Assembly (NCBI RefSeq): GCF_030403745.1 | Contig: NZ_JAQMWP010000001.1 | Span: forward strand, 620,001 to 684,000 | DNA: 64,000 nucleotides | Reading direction: 5' to 3' | Origin: Streptomyces sp. S.PB5 | GTDB lineage: Bacteria; Actinomycetota; Actinomycetes; Streptomycetales; Streptomycetaceae | Shown: in pieces, positions 26,659 through 35,480 of the stretch | How positions within the stretch are numbered: position 1 is the first letter of the stretch | How the letters are laid out: the number at the start of each line of letters is the position of its first letter | Translations under genes and position numbers: made by a program | The notes under the pieces: model-generated | What the model saw: the letters and a program-made list of their open reading frames with translations, nothing else | Database searches by the model: none | Told to the model about the DNA's origin: nothing

Positions 26659-28073
26659 CCTCCTCGGAGCCTCTCGACTGGCAGGGCAAGCACGTCACCG
26701 TCGCCGGACTCGGCGTCTCCGGCATCCCGGCGGCCAAGGTGCTGCACGCGCGCGGGGCGCACGTCACGGTCGTCAACGACGGCGACGACGCACGCGCGCG
26801 TGAGCAGGCCGCCGAACTGGAGGCGCTCGGCATCACCGTCCGCCTCGGTGACGGCGCGACCCTGCCCGAGGGCACCGACCTCATCGTCACCGCACCTGGA
26901 TGGAAGCCGGACAAGCCGCTGTTCGAGGCGGCCCGTGCGGCCGGCGTGGAGATCTGGGGCGACGTCGAACTCGCCTGGCGCCTGCGCGGCCCCGACGCGG
27001 CCCCCTGGCTCGCGATCACCGGCACCAACGGCAAGACCACGACCACGCAGATGCTCGCGTCGATCCTCAAGGCGGCGGGCCTGCGCACGGCAGCCGTCGG
27101 CAACATCGGCGTCTCGGTGCTGGACGCGGTGCTCGGCGAGGAGCAGTACGACGTCCTGGCCGTGGAGTTGTCGAGCTATCAGCTCCACTGGGCGCCCTCC
27201 CTGCGCGCCCACTCCGCCGCCGTCCTGAACCTCGCCCCGGACCACCTCGACTGGCATGGCTCCATGGAGGCGTACGCGCGCGACAAGGGCCGCATCTACG
27301 AGGGCAATCGCATCGCCTGTGTCTACAACGTGGCCGACAAGGCCACCGAGGACCTGGTGCGCGAGGCGGACGTCGAGGAGGGCTGCCGGGCCATCGGCTT
27401 CACCCTGGGCTCCCCGGGCCCCTCCCAACTCGGGCTCGTGGACGGCATCCTGGTCGACCGCGCCTTCGTCGAGAACCGGCAGAAGAACGCCCAGGAGCTC
27501 GCCGAGATCTCCGACGTCAACCCGCCGGCCCCGCACAACGTCGCCAACGCCCTTGCCGCGGCGGCCCTCGCCCGTGCGTTCGGGGTGCCCCCGAAGGCCG
27601 TACGGGACGGTCTGCGGGCGTTCACGCCGGACGCGCACCGCATCGCGCATGTGGCCGATGTGGACGGGGTCGCTTACGTCGACGACTCCAAGGCCACCAA
27701 CACCCATGCCGCGGAAGCCTCGTTGGCGGCCTACGAGTCGATCGTGTGGATCGCGGGCGGACTCGCCAAGGGTGCCTCCTTCGAGGAGCTGGTCGCCAAG
27801 TCGGCAAAGCGACTTCGCGGTGTCGTGCTCATCGGCGCCGACCGCGCGCTGATCCGTGAAGCCCTCGCGCGACACGCCCCGGAAGTACCCGTCGTCGACC
27901 TCGACCGGACAGACACTGGGGCGATGCTCCAGGCGGTGACGGAGGCGAAGCGGCTGGCTCAGCCCGGCGACACGGTGCTGCTGGCCCCGGCCTGCGCCTC
28001 CATGGACATGTTCACCAACTACAACAAGCGCGGTGACGCGTTCGCGGAGGCGGTTCGCGAACTCGGCTCCTGA
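26655..28073 (+). CDS. murD: UDP-MurNAc-alanine:D-glutamate ligase MurD
   Basis: A 472-aa cytosolic ligase that adds D-Glu to UDP-MurNAc-L-Ala. Motifs: KHVTVAGLGVSGIPAAKVLH at the N-terminus (Rossmann domain), the P-loop AITGTNGKTTTTQMLASIL near residue 117, VELSSYQLHW near 170, LNLAPDHLDWHGSMEAYARD near 190, PPAPHNVANALAAAALA near 292 and VDDSKATNTHAAEASL near 338. The GTG start forms a GTGA overlap with the mraY stop; ATG 26640, five codons earlier, is an alternative. FtsW follows after 20 bp. Confidence 0.94.
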   Translation: MTSSEPLDWQGKHVTVAGLGVSGIPAAKVLHARGAHVTVVNDGDDARAREQAAELEALGITVRLGDGATLPEGTDLIVTAPGWKPDKPLFEAARAAGVEIWGDVELAWRLRGPDAAPWLAITGTNGKTTTTQMLASILKAAGLRTAAVGNIGVSVLDAVLGEEQYDVLAVELSSYQLHWAPSLRAHSAAVLNLAPDHLDWHGSMEAYARDKGRIYEGNRIACVYNVADKATEDLVREADVEEGCRAIGFTLGSPGPSQLGLVDGILVDRAFVENRQKNAQELAEISDVNPPAPHNVANALAAAALARAFGVPPKAVRDGLRAFTPDAHRIAHVADVDGVAYVDDSKATNTHAAEASLAAYESIVWIAGGLAKGASFEELVAKSAKRLRGVVLIGADRALIREALARHAPEVPVVDLDRTDTGAMLQAVTEAKRLAQPGDTVLLAPACASMDMFTNYNKRGDAFAEAVRELGS

Positions 28074-28093
28074 CCGACGTAGCGGAGGCTCTG

Positions 28094-29446
28094 ATGCCCA
28101 GCAGCCGTACCGGCCGACCGCCCGTGCAACGGGTCGTCAGACGTCCCGCCGCCTCCCGTCCGGTGCGCGACAACCCCGTACGACGCCTCTACACACGCGC
28201 GCGCAAAGCCTGGGACCGGCCGCTGACCGCGTACTACCTGATCCTCGGCGGCAGCCTGCTGATCACCGTGCTCGGGCTCGTCATGGTCTACTCGGCGTCC
28301 CAGATCACGGCCCTGCAGAAGTCGCTGCCGGGCTCCTTCTTCTTCCGCAAGCAGTTCCTGGCCGCCGCCATCGGTGCCGTGCTGCTGCTGATCGCCTCCC
28401 GGATGCCGGTCAAGCTGCACCGGGCGCTGGCCTATCCGATCCTCGCGGGCGCCGTCTTCCTGATGGCGCTGGTGCAGGTGCCGGGGATAGGAGTCGCGGT
28501 CAACGGCAACCAGAACTGGATCGCCCTCGGCGGCTCCTTCCAGATCCAGCCCAGTGAGTTCGGCAAGCTCGCCCTGGTGCTGTGGGGCGCCGATCTGCTG
28601 GCCCGCAAGCAGGACAAGAAGCTGCTGACCCAGTGGAAGCACATGCTGGTGCCGCTGGTCCCGGTCGCCTTCATGCTGCTCGGGCTGATCATGCTCGGCG
28701 GCGACATGGGCACGGCGATCATCCTCACGGCGATCCTCTTCGGCCTGCTGTGGCTGGCGGGGGCGCCCACCCGGCTCTTCGTCGGGGTGCTGTCGATCGC
28801 CGCCACGATCGGTGTGATCCTGATCAAGACCAGCCCCAACCGGATGGCCCGGCTCCAGTGCATCGGCGCCACCGACCCGGGCCCGGGGGACGCCTGCTGG
28901 CAGGCCGTGCACGGGATCTACGCCCTCGCCTCCGGCGGAATCTTCGGCTCCGGGCTCGGCGCGAGTGTGGAAAAATGGGGGCAACTCCCGGAAGCGCACA
29001 CGGACTTCATCTTCGCCGTCACCGGTGAGGAACTGGGCCTGGCGGGGACGCTGTCGGTGCTGGCCCTCTTCGCGGCTCTAGGCTATGCGGGTATCCGCGT
29101 GGCCGGACGCACGGAGGACCCCTTCGTCAGGTATGCCGCGGGAGGCGTGACCACCTGGATCACGGCCCAGGCCGTGATCAACATCGGTGCGGTGCTCGGC
29201 CTGCTGCCGATCGCCGGAGTCCCCCTCCCGCTGTTCTCCTACGGAGGATCCGCCCTGCTCCCGACCATGTTCGCCATCGGGCTGCTGATCGCCTTCGCGC
29301 GTGACGATCCCGCTGCGCGGGCGGCGCTTTCGATGCGGCAACCCCGCTTTGGTAGAAAGCGGGGTGGCGGGGGGCCTTCGGGACCTCGGAGATGGAACAC
29401 GATGCGACGGCGTGCCTCGGTGGCGCGCTCGTCCGGAGAGCGGTGA
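28094..29446 (+). CDS. ftsW: Septal peptidoglycan glycosyltransferase FtsW
   Basis: A 450-aa SEDS-family polymerase that builds septal glycan from lipid II with FtsI. About ten helices run from residue 47 (YYLILGGSLLITVLGLVMVY) to about 408. SEDS hallmarks are visible: SGASFQIQPSEFGKLALVLW-like segment GGSFQIQPSEFGKLAL, GGDMGTAIIL, GLGASVEKWGQLPEAHTDFI with the conserved Asp/Glu side, and PIAGVPLPLFSYGGSALLP near the end. Long basic cytoplasmic tails flank the membrane part. The ATG has GGAGG 7 nt upstream. A 9-bp hairpin lies inside the last part of the gene. Confidence 0.95.
   Translation: MPSSRTGRPPVQRVVRRPAASRPVRDNPVRRLYTRARKAWDRPLTAYYLILGGSLLITVLGLVMVYSASQITALQKSLPGSFFFRKQFLAAAIGAVLLLIASRMPVKLHRALAYPILAGAVFLMALVQVPGIGVAVNGNQNWIALGGSFQIQPSEFGKLALVLWGADLLARKQDKKLLTQWKHMLVPLVPVAFMLLGLIMLGGDMGTAIILTAILFGLLWLAGAPTRLFVGVLSIAATIGVILIKTSPNRMARLQCIGATDPGPGDACWQAVHGIYALASGGIFGSGLGASVEKWGQLPEAHTDFIFAVTGEELGLAGTLSVLALFAALGYAGIRVAGRTEDPFVRYAAGGVTTWITAQAVINIGAVLGLLPIAGVPLPLFSYGGSALLPTMFAIGLLIAFARDDPAARAALSMRQPRFGRKRGGGGPSGPRRWNTMRRRASVARSSGER
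29342..29364 (+). other. Strong hairpin inside the 3' end of ftsW
   Basis: CCCCGCTTT (29342-29350) and AAAGCGGGG (29356-29364) pair perfectly around a 5-nt loop GGTAG, 82 nt before the ftsW stop. It looks like a terminator without a T-run. Placed within coding sequence before murG, it could attenuate transcription or mark an RNA processing site. Confidence 0.6.
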
Positions 29447-29452
29447 ATTTCG

Positions 29453-30550
29453 GTGCATGTCGTACTCGCCGGTGGGGGGACCGCCGGCCACATCGAGCCC
29501 GCGCTCGCCCTCGCGGACGCCCTGCGCAGGCAGGACCCGACCGTGGGGATCACGGCCCTCGGCACGGAGCGCGGCCTGGAGACCACGCTGGTCCCGCAGC
29601 GGGGCTATGAGCTCGCGCTGATCCCCGCCGTACCGCTGCCACGCAAGCCCACCCCCGAGCTGATCACCGTCCCGGGCCGGCTGCGCGGCACCATCAAGGC
29701 CGCCGAGCAGATCCTGGAACGCACCAAGGCGGACGCCGTCGTCGGCTTCGGCGGTTATGTGGCGCTGCCCGGCTATCTCGCCGCCAAGCGCCTCGGTGTG
29801 CCGATCGTGATCCACGAGGCCAACGCCCGCCCCGGCCTCGCCAACAAGATCGGCTCGCGGTACGCCGCCAGGGTCGCCGTCTCCACCCCGGACAGCAAGC
29901 TGCGCGACGCCCGCTACATCGGCATCCCGTTGCGCCGCACCATCGCCACCCTGGACCGGGCCGCCGCCCGCCCCGAGGCCCGCGCGATGTTCGGCCTCGA
30001 CCCCAACCTGCCGACCCTCCTGGTCTCCGGCGGCTCCCAGGGCGCCCGCCGCCTCAACGAGGTCGTCCAGCAGGTCGCCCCCTGGCTCCAGCAGGCCGGC
30101 ATCCAGATCCTGCACGCGGTCGGCCCGAAGAACGAACTGCCGCACGTACAGCAGATGCCGGGGATGCCCCCGTACATCCCGGTACCGTACGTGGACCGGA
30201 TGGACCTCGCGTACGCCGCGGCCGACATGATGCTCTGCCGCGCGGGCGCGATGACCGTCGCCGAACTCTCCGCCGTCGGACTTCCGGCCGCCTACGTCCC
30301 GCTGCCCATCGGCAACGGCGAACAGCGGCTCAACGCCCAGCCGGTGGTCAAGGCCGGCGGCGGACTGCTGGTCGACGACGCGGAGCTGACCCCCGAGTGG
30401 GTCCAGCAGAACGTCCTGCCCGTCCTCGCCGACCCGCACCGGCTGTACCAGATGTCCCGCGCCGCCGCCGAGTTCGGCCGCCGGGACGCCGACGACCTGC
30501 TCGTCGGCATGGTGTACGAGGCGATCGCCGCCCACCGTGCACACCGCTAG
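29453..30550 (+). CDS. murG: Lipid II synthase MurG
   Basis: A 365-aa membrane-associated GT-B glycosyltransferase that adds GlcNAc to lipid I. The N-terminal glycine loop is [20 protein letters not shown]; the second loop is [16 protein letters not shown] near residue 98. The central [13 protein letters not shown] near 118 is typical, and the C-terminal donor domain has [15 protein letters not shown] near 184 and [20 protein letters not shown] near 259 with [14 protein letters not shown] [16 protein letters not shown] 29453 begins 6 bp after ftsW, with no strong Shine-Dalgarno sequence, so coupling to ftsW translation is likely. Confidence 0.96.
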   Translation: MHVVLAGGGTAGHIEPALALADALRRQDPTVGITALGTERGLETTLVPQRGYELALIPAVPLPRKPTPELITVPGRLRGTIKAAEQILERTKADAVVGFGGYVALPGYLAAKRLGVPIVIHEANARPGLANKIGSRYAARVAVSTPDSKLRDARYIGIPLRRTIATLDRAAARPEARAMFGLDPNLPTLLVSGGSQGARRLNEVVQQVAPWLQQAGIQILHAVGPKNELPHVQQMPGMPPYIPVPYVDRMDLAYAAADMMLCRAGAMTVAELSAVGLPAAYVPLPIGNGEQRLNAQPVVKAGGGLLVDDAELTPEWVQQNVLPVLADPHRLYQMSRAAAEFGRRDADDLLVGMVYEAIAAHRAHR

Positions 30551-30586
30551 GGACGGCGTCTTGACATAGAGCGAAGGGCAGGGAGC

Positions 30587-31381
30587 GTGGCCGGAACGAC
30601 TACCGCCGAGCGCGGTGAACGCCAGCAGGAGTCGTCCGGTCCGCCGCCTGCCCGGCGCTTGAGGGTGCCTCAACCCCGTACGATCATCATTCTTGCCGTC
30701 GCGCTGGTCCTGCTCGGCGCGGGCAGCGCCTGGGCGCTGTACGGCTCGCAGTGGCTGCGTGTGGAGCGGGTGACGGTCTCCGGCACCGACGTCCTGACAC
30801 CCGCACAGGTGCGCGAGGCCGCCGATGTCCCGCTCGGATCGCCACTGATTTCCGTCGACACCGATGCGATTGAGGCACGGTTGCTACGGAAATTGCCCCG
30901 AATTGACTCGGTTGACGTGACTCGCTCCTGGCCCCATGGAATCGGGCTGAAAGTGGTCGAGCGGACTCCGGTTCTTCTTGTCGAAGAGGGCGGAAAGTTT
31001 GCCGAAGTGGACGATGGCGGCGTCCGTTTTGCCACGGTTTCCCAGGCTCCGAAAGGCGTTCCCGCGCTCGAATTGACGGTCTCCGAGTCCGGCTCCGCCG
31101 CTGCGAGCCTGCGCCGCTTCGGCGCGGACCGGCTCGTACGCGAAGCCGTCCGCGTCGCCGGTGACATTCCGGCCGCCGTCGCGAAGAACACCCGGACCGT
31201 CAAGGTGCGCTCGTACGACGACATCTCGCTGGAGTTGAGCGGTGGGCGGACCGTCGCGTGGGGGAGTGGCGAGAAGGGCACCGCGAAGGCCCGTACGCTC
31301 ACCGCTCTGCTGAAAGCTGCGCCCGATGCGCGGTACTTCGACGTCTCGGTTCCCACCGCCCCTGCGTCATCAGGGAGTTGA
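30587..31381 (+). CDS. ftsQ: Cell division protein FtsQ
   Basis: A 264-aa bitopic divisome protein. A basic, disordered cytoplasmic N-terminus (about 36 residues) is followed by one helix IIILAVALVLLGAGSAWALY, then the POTRA domain WLRVERVTVSGTDVLTPAQV with AADVPLGSPLISVDTDAIEA, and the FtsQ domain with SWPHGIGLKVVERTPVLLVE. GTG 30587 has GGGAG 2 nt upstream in CAGGGAGC. Codon choice in about 30840-31080 is visibly less GC-rich than in neighbouring genes. A TTGACA at 30561 has no matching -10 box. Confidence 0.93.
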   Translation: MAGTTTAERGERQQESSGPPPARRLRVPQPRTIIILAVALVLLGAGSAWALYGSQWLRVERVTVSGTDVLTPAQVREAADVPLGSPLISVDTDAIEARLLRKLPRIDSVDVTRSWPHGIGLKVVERTPVLLVEEGGKFAEVDDGGVRFATVSQAPKGVPALELTVSESGSAAASLRRFGADRLVREAVRVAGDIPAAVAKNTRTVKVRSYDDISLELSGGRTVAWGSGEKGTAKARTLTALLKAAPDARYFDVSVPTAPASSGS

Positions 31382-31471
31382 CGTACATCCGCGCAGGCCA
31401 GCACCCTGGTTGGCTACCGCTACGGCTGATCACATAGGGTGAAAAGAAAAACGGGAGGTTCGGCGTGTTCG

Positions 31472-31501
31472 TTGAACGTGCGCCACTTGTCGACTTAGTG
31501 T
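31472..31501 (+). promoter_or_regulatory. Promoter candidate of ftsZ
   Basis: TTGAAC (31472-31477), an 18-bp spacer and TAGTGT (31496-31501) form a plausible housekeeping promoter in the ftsQ-ftsZ gap. A second -10 box TAGGGT lies at 31435-31440 (TTGGCT 19 bp upstream). Streptomycete ftsZ is known to use several promoters, one induced for sporulation septation; I cannot assign which is which. Confidence 0.5.
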
Positions 31502-31531
31502 CCTGTTCAGAAGACTCCAGGGAACAGACAC
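31498..31531. promoter_or_regulatory. Inverted repeat 1 in the ftsZ upstream region
   Basis: GTGTC-C-TGTTC (31498-31508) and GAACA-GACAC (31522-31531) are complementary apart from one bulged C, around a 13-nt loop. It overlaps the -10 box of the 31472 promoter and continues into its transcript. Confidence 0.5.
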
Positions 31532-31537
31532 ACTGGT

Positions 31538-31562
31538 AACCCTAAACTTCAACGTTAGGGTT
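31538..31562. promoter_or_regulatory. Inverted repeat 2 in the ftsZ upstream region
   Basis: AACCCTAA (31538-31545) and TTAGGGTT (31555-31562) are perfect complements separated by 9 nt. This AT-containing palindrome in a GC-rich genome, about 100 bp before ftsZ, is a good operator or RNA hairpin candidate. TAAACT at 31543-31548 inside it resembles a -10 box. Confidence 0.5.
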
Positions 31563-31659
31563 CGGGTCGGCACTATGGACCGTCCCATTCGGCATCCGTC
31601 GGCGTATCGCATGACCACGCGAGACGACGACACGTAACTCGAGGCGAGAGGCCTTCGAC

Positions 31660-32856
31660 GTGGCAGCACCGCAGAACTACCTCGCAGTCATCAAAGTCAT
31701 CGGTGTCGGCGGCGGTGGTGTCAATGCCATCAACCGGATGATCGAGGTCGGTCTCAAGGGCGTCGAGTTCATCGCCATCAACACCGACGCACAGGCGCTG
31801 TTGATGAGCGATGCCGACGTCAAGCTCGACGTCGGCCGGGAACTCACCCGCGGACTCGGCGCCGGAGCCAACCCGGCCGTCGGCCGCAAGGCCGCCGAGG
31901 ACCACCGCGAGGAGATCGAGGAGGTCCTCAAGGGGGCCGACATGGTCTTCGTGACGGCCGGTGAAGGCGGCGGCACCGGCACCGGCGGCGCGCCCGTCGT
32001 GGCCAACATCGCCCGCAACCTGGGCGCCCTCACCATCGGCGTCGTCACCCGCCCGTTCACCTTCGAGGGCCGGCGCCGCGCCAACCAGGCCGAGGACGGC
32101 ATCGCGGAGCTCCGCGAAGAGGTCGACACCCTCATCGTCATCCCGAACGACCGGCTGCTGTCCATCTCGGACCGCCAGGTCTCGGTCCTCGACGCCTTCA
32201 AGTCGGCCGACCAGGTCCTGCTCTCCGGTGTCCAGGGCATCACCGACCTCATCACCACGCCCGGCCTGATCAACCTCGACTTCGCCGACGTCAAGTCGGT
32301 CATGTCCGAGGCCGGTTCGGCCCTCATGGGCATCGGCTCGGCCCGCGGCGACGACCGCGCGGTGGCCGCCGCCGAGATGGCGATCTCCTCGCCGCTGCTG
32401 GAGGCGTCCATCGACGGCGCCCGCGGTGTGCTGCTCTCCATCTCCGGTGGCTCCGACCTCGGCCTGTTCGAGATCAACGAGGCCGCCCAGCTGGTGAGCG
32501 AGGCCGCCCACCCCGAGGCCAACATCATCTTCGGCGCGGTCATCGACGACGCCCTCGGCGACGAGGTGCGCGTCACGGTCATCGCCGCCGGCTTCGACGG
32601 CGGCCAGCCGCCGGCCCGCCGGGACACCGTCCTCGGCTCGGCCTCCAACTCGGCCCGCCGCGAGGAGCCCACTCCGGTACGGCAGACCGAGTCCCGCCCG
32701 TCCTTCGGCTCGCTCGGCAGCGTCACGCCGAAGGAGGACCCGGAGCCCGCGCCCGACCCGGTCGCCGACCTCCCGGTCGCCCCGCCGGTCCCGCCGTCGC
32801 GGACCTACTCCGACAGCGCGGCCGAGGAGCTGGACGTGCCGGACTTCCTGAAGTGA
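31660..32856 (+). CDS. ftsZ: Cell division GTPase FtsZ
   Basis: A 398-aa tubulin-like GTPase that forms the Z ring, needed in streptomycetes for sporulation septa and vegetative cross-walls. Visible motifs: [17 protein letters not shown] near residue 12, AINTDAQAL near 41, the GTP signature [19 protein letters not shown] near 103, and the T7 loop [11 protein letters not shown] near 204. The C-terminal linker is rich in Pro/Arg/Glu and ends with DVPDFLK, the conserved peptide that binds partners such as SepF. GTG 31660 has GAGAGG upstream. pgeF overlaps its stop codon. Confidence 0.97.
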   Translation: MAAPQNYLAVIKVIGVGGGGVNAINRMIEVGLKGVEFIAINTDAQALLMSDADVKLDVGRELTRGLGAGANPAVGRKAAEDHREEIEEVLKGADMVFVTAGEGGGTGTGGAPVVANIARNLGALTIGVVTRPFTFEGRRRANQAEDGIAELREEVDTLIVIPNDRLLSISDRQVSVLDAFKSADQVLLSGVQGITDLITTPGLINLDFADVKSVMSEAGSALMGIGSARGDDRAVAAAEMAISSPLLEASIDGARGVLLSISGGSDLGLFEINEAAQLVSEAAHPEANIIFGAVIDDALGDEVRVTVIAAGFDGGQPPARRDTVLGSASNSARREEPTPVRQTESRPSFGSLGSVTPKEDPEPAPDPVADLPVAPPVPPSRTYSDSAAEELDVPDFLK

Positions 32857-33590
32857 TAGGACAGCGCTCCGGAACGAGCACTGTGAGCGGCGCGCACTTC
32901 GCCTTCACCGACCGGTGGGGCGGGGTGAGCGCCGTTCCGTACGAGGAGCTCAACCTCGGCGGGGCGGTCGGGGACGACGCCGACGCCGTACGCACCAACC
33001 GTGAACTGGCCGCCAAGTCGCTGGGTATCGACCCGGCGCGGGTGGTCTGGATGAACCAGGTGCACGGGGCGGAGGTGGCCGTGGTCTCCGAGCCCTGGGG
33101 TGACCGGCCGGTGCCGGAGGTCGACGCGATCGTCACCGCCGAGCGCGGTCTCGCCCTCGCCGTCCTCACCGCGGACTGCACGCCGGTCCTGCTCGCCGAC
33201 CCGGTCGCCGGAGTCGTCGGTGCCGCCCACGCGGGCCGGCCCGGCATGGTGGCCGGGGTCGTCCCCGCCGCCGTACGGGCCATGACCGGACTCGGCGCCG
33301 ATCCCGCCCGGATCGTCGCCCGCACCGGACCCGCCGTGTGCGGCCGGTGCTACGAGGTGCCCGACGCGATGCGCGCCGATGTGGCCGCCGTCGAACCGAC
33401 GGCGTACGCCGAGACGAGCTGGGGCACACCCGCGGTGGACGTGACCGCCGGAGTGCACGCGCAGCTCGAAAGGCTCGGGGTGCACGACCGGGAGCAGTCG
33501 CCGGTGTGCACGCTGGAATCGGGCGACCACTTCTCGTACCGACGCGATCGCACCACGGGGCGACTCGCGGGATATGTCTGGCTGGACTGA
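32853..33590 (+). CDS. pgeF: Peptidoglycan-editing purine nucleoside phosphorylase-like protein (YfiH/PgeF)
   Basis: A 245-aa cytosolic protein of the YfiH/PgeF (laccase-domain) family. Motifs: [20 protein letters not shown] at the N-terminus, [12 protein letters not shown] near residue 64, [20 protein letters not shown] near 110 with [25 protein letters not shown] near 156 and the C-terminal [19 protein letters not shown]. Family members act on purine nucleosides and in E. coli guard against misincorporation in cell wall precursors. GTG 32853 gives a GTGA overlap with ftsZ; GTG 32883 would also fit the conserved start. Confidence 0.9.
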   Translation: MIGQRSGTSTVSGAHFAFTDRWGGVSAVPYEELNLGGAVGDDADAVRTNRELAAKSLGIDPARVVWMNQVHGAEVAVVSEPWGDRPVPEVDAIVTAERGLALAVLTADCTPVLLADPVAGVVGAAHAGRPGMVAGVVPAAVRAMTGLGADPARIVARTGPAVCGRCYEVPDAMRADVAAVEPTAYAETSWGTPAVDVTAGVHAQLERLGVHDREQSPVCTLESGDHFSYRRDRTTGRLAGYVWLD

Positions 33591-33596
33591 GAGAGC

Positions 33597-34316
33597 ATGA
33601 CGGACCGTAAGGGCGAACTCGCCGCGAACCTGGCGAAAGTGGAGGAGCGCATCGCCGCCGCGTGCACGGCCGCTGGGCGCAAGCGCGAGGAGGTGACCCT
33701 GATCGTGGTCACCAAGACCTACCCCGCGAGCGATGTGCGGATCCTGGCGGAACTCGGCGTGCGCCACGTCGCCGAGAACAAGGACCAGGACGCGGCACCC
33801 AAGGCGGCCGAGTGTTCGGATCTGCCGTTGACTTGGCACTTCGTGGGCCAGCTGCAGACCAACAAGGTGCGTTCTGTGGCCGCTTATGCCGATATGGTGC
33901 AGTCCGTCGACCGTGCTCGGCTTGTCACCGCGCTCTCCAAGGAAGCGGAGCGGCAGGGGCGGGAACTCGGCTGTCTGATCCAGGTCGCGCTCGACGCGGA
34001 CGAGGGCGGACGCGGGGACCGCGGGGGTGTCGGACCCGATGGAATCGAAGAGTTGGGCGAACTCGTGGCGCGGTCGCCGGGGCTGCGGCTGGCGGGTCTG
34101 ATGACCGTCGCACCGCTCACCGGCGTCTACGCGGGGCGCGAACTCGCGGCGTTCGAGCGGTTGATGGATTTGTCGACCGACCTGCGCCGAGCTCATCCGG
34201 CTGCGAACATGGTCTCGGCAGGAATGAGTGCGGATCTCGAACAGGCCGTGGCGGCCGGGGCGACACATGTACGCGTCGGCACCGCGGTACTCGGTGTCCG
34301 CCCGAGGCTCGGGTAA
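33597..34316 (+). CDS. YggS-type PLP homeostasis protein
   Basis: A 239-aa protein of the alanine racemase N-domain family (YggS/YlmE/PROSC), which binds pyridoxal phosphate and keeps B6 and amino acid pools balanced but has no known catalysis. Visible: VTLIVVTKTYPASDVRILAE near residue 36 with the PLP lysine, LTWHFVGQLQTNKVRSVAAY near 79, GCLIQVALDAD near 122 and AGMSADLEQAVAAGATHVRV near 207 with the final GTAVLG. Start ATG has GAGAGAGC just upstream. It is part of the conserved ftsZ-divIVA segment, where its ylm name comes from. Confidence 0.92.
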   Translation: MTDRKGELAANLAKVEERIAAACTAAGRKREEVTLIVVTKTYPASDVRILAELGVRHVAENKDQDAAPKAAECSDLPLTWHFVGQLQTNKVRSVAAYADMVQSVDRARLVTALSKEAERQGRELGCLIQVALDADEGGRGDRGGVGPDGIEELGELVARSPGLRLAGLMTVAPLTGVYAGRELAAFERLMDLSTDLRRAHPAANMVSAGMSADLEQAVAAGATHVRVGTAVLGVRPRLG

Positions 34317-34385
34317 CGTCGCCAGGAAGTCGGACCACAGCAGAAAATATGGTCAATACCGCCGAAAAGCGGGTGTAACGACCAC

Positions 34386-34423
34386 GTGGATCGCAGGCAC
34401 TTGGCAGTCGTCAGCCGATCCAC
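34386..34423 (+). other. Long-loop stem in the sepF leader
   Basis: GTGGATCG (34386-34393) and CGATCCAC (34416-34423) pair perfectly around a 22-nt loop, 22 nt before the sepF start and ending just before its Shine-Dalgarno GGAGG. A possible leader structure that influences sepF translation. Confidence 0.4.
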
Positions 34424-34445
34424 CACAGAGCGGAGGACTCAGAGC

Positions 34446-35087
34446 ATGGCCGGCGCGATGCGCAAGATGGCGGTCTACCTCGGCCTCGTGGAGGACGATG
34501 GGTACGACGGCCGCGGATTCGACCCCGACGACGACTTCGAGCCCGAACTGGACCCGGAGCCCGAGCGTGACCACCGGCGGCACGAGCCGGTGCATCAGGC
34601 GCACAGCGCACATCAGTCCCAAAGGGACGAAGAGGTGCGAATCGTGCAGCCGGCTGCGCCGCGTGAACCGCTCGCCCGTTCCGCTTCGCTGGCCGCTGAA
34701 TCCGGACGCCCCGCGCGGATCGCGCCCGTGGCGTCCATCACACAAGAACGCCAGAGCCTGGAGAAGAACGCACCGGTGATCATGCCCAAGGTCGTGTCGG
34801 AACGAGAGCCTTACCGGATCACCACACTTCACCCGCGGACCTATAACGAGGCCCGTACCATCGGGGAACACTTCCGTGAGGGCACCCCGGTGATCATGAA
34901 TCTGACTGAGATGGATGACACAGACGCCAAGCGACTTGTCGACTTTGCGGCCGGTTTGGTGTTTGGTCTTCACGGCAGCATCGAGCGGGTGACGCAGAAG
35001 GTGTTCCTGTTGTCGCCTGCTAACGTCGATGTCACGGCGGAGGACAAGGCCCGTATCGCAGAGGGCGGGTTCTTCAATCAGAGCTGA
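34446..35087 (+). CDS. sepF: Cell division protein SepF
   Basis: A 213-aa cytosolic protein that anchors FtsZ to the membrane. The N-terminal amphipathic part is [17 protein letters not shown], followed by an acidic, His-containing linker of about 100 residues. The SepF core begins near residue 120: [60 protein letters not shown] and [15 protein letters not shown] 34446 has GGAGG 9 nt upstream; the frame upstream is open but lacks a ribosome binding site. It lies between the yggS-like gene and yggT in the usual order. Confidence 0.95.
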   Translation: MAGAMRKMAVYLGLVEDDGYDGRGFDPDDDFEPELDPEPERDHRRHEPVHQAHSAHQSQRDEEVRIVQPAAPREPLARSASLAAESGRPARIAPVASITQERQSLEKNAPVIMPKVVSEREPYRITTLHPRTYNEARTIGEHFREGTPVIMNLTEMDDTDAKRLVDFAAGLVFGLHGSIERVTQKVFLLSPANVDVTAEDKARIAEGGFFNQS

Positions 35088-35137
35088 GACAGACGACCGG
35101 TAAGCAGTAACGAACAGGGGAGAGGGAAACACAGGCC

Positions 35138-35428
35138 ATGGGCGTGTTCGCGCAGGTGATCTACATCGCGCTGATGGTGTTCCTCATCGTGCTCATCTTC
35201 CGGTTGGTCATGGACTACGTCTTCCAGTTCGCCCGCTCGTGGCAACCTGGCAAGGCGATGGTGGTCGTTCTGGAGGCCACCTACACTGTCACCGATCCAC
35301 CGCTGAAGCTTCTGCGGCGGTTCATCCCGCCGCTGCGCCTCGGGGGCGTGGCGCTCGACCTGTCCTTCTTCGTGCTGATGATCATCGTCTACATCTTGAT
35401 CTCCATCGTGGGCAATCTCGCGAGGTGA
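35138..35428 (+). CDS. YggT family membrane protein
   Basis: A 96-aa protein with two transmembrane hairpin segments: VIYIALMVFLIVLIFRLVMD at residues 7-26 and LDLSFFVLMIIVYILISIVG near 73-92. The conserved loop TDPPLKLLRRFIPPLRLGG lies between them. YggT proteins occur next to sepF in many Gram-positives and are thought to help membrane or envelope organisation; the exact role is unknown. The ATG follows GGGGAGAGGG with a somewhat long spacing. The next gene, divIVA, starts 52 bp downstream. Confidence 0.9.
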   Translation: MGVFAQVIYIALMVFLIVLIFRLVMDYVFQFARSWQPGKAMVVVLEATYTVTDPPLKLLRRFIPPLRLGGVALDLSFFVLMIIVYILISIVGNLAR

Positions 35429-35480
35429 CAGTGGACGATACGGTCTTGCCGACTGCCGATGACTACGTTGAGGTGAAGAG

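Noticed and set aside
30561..30586. TTGACA as an ftsQ promoter
   Set aside because: A perfect -35 hexamer but no TAnnnT at 16-19 bp; the spacing runs into the Shine-Dalgarno sequence and start codon.
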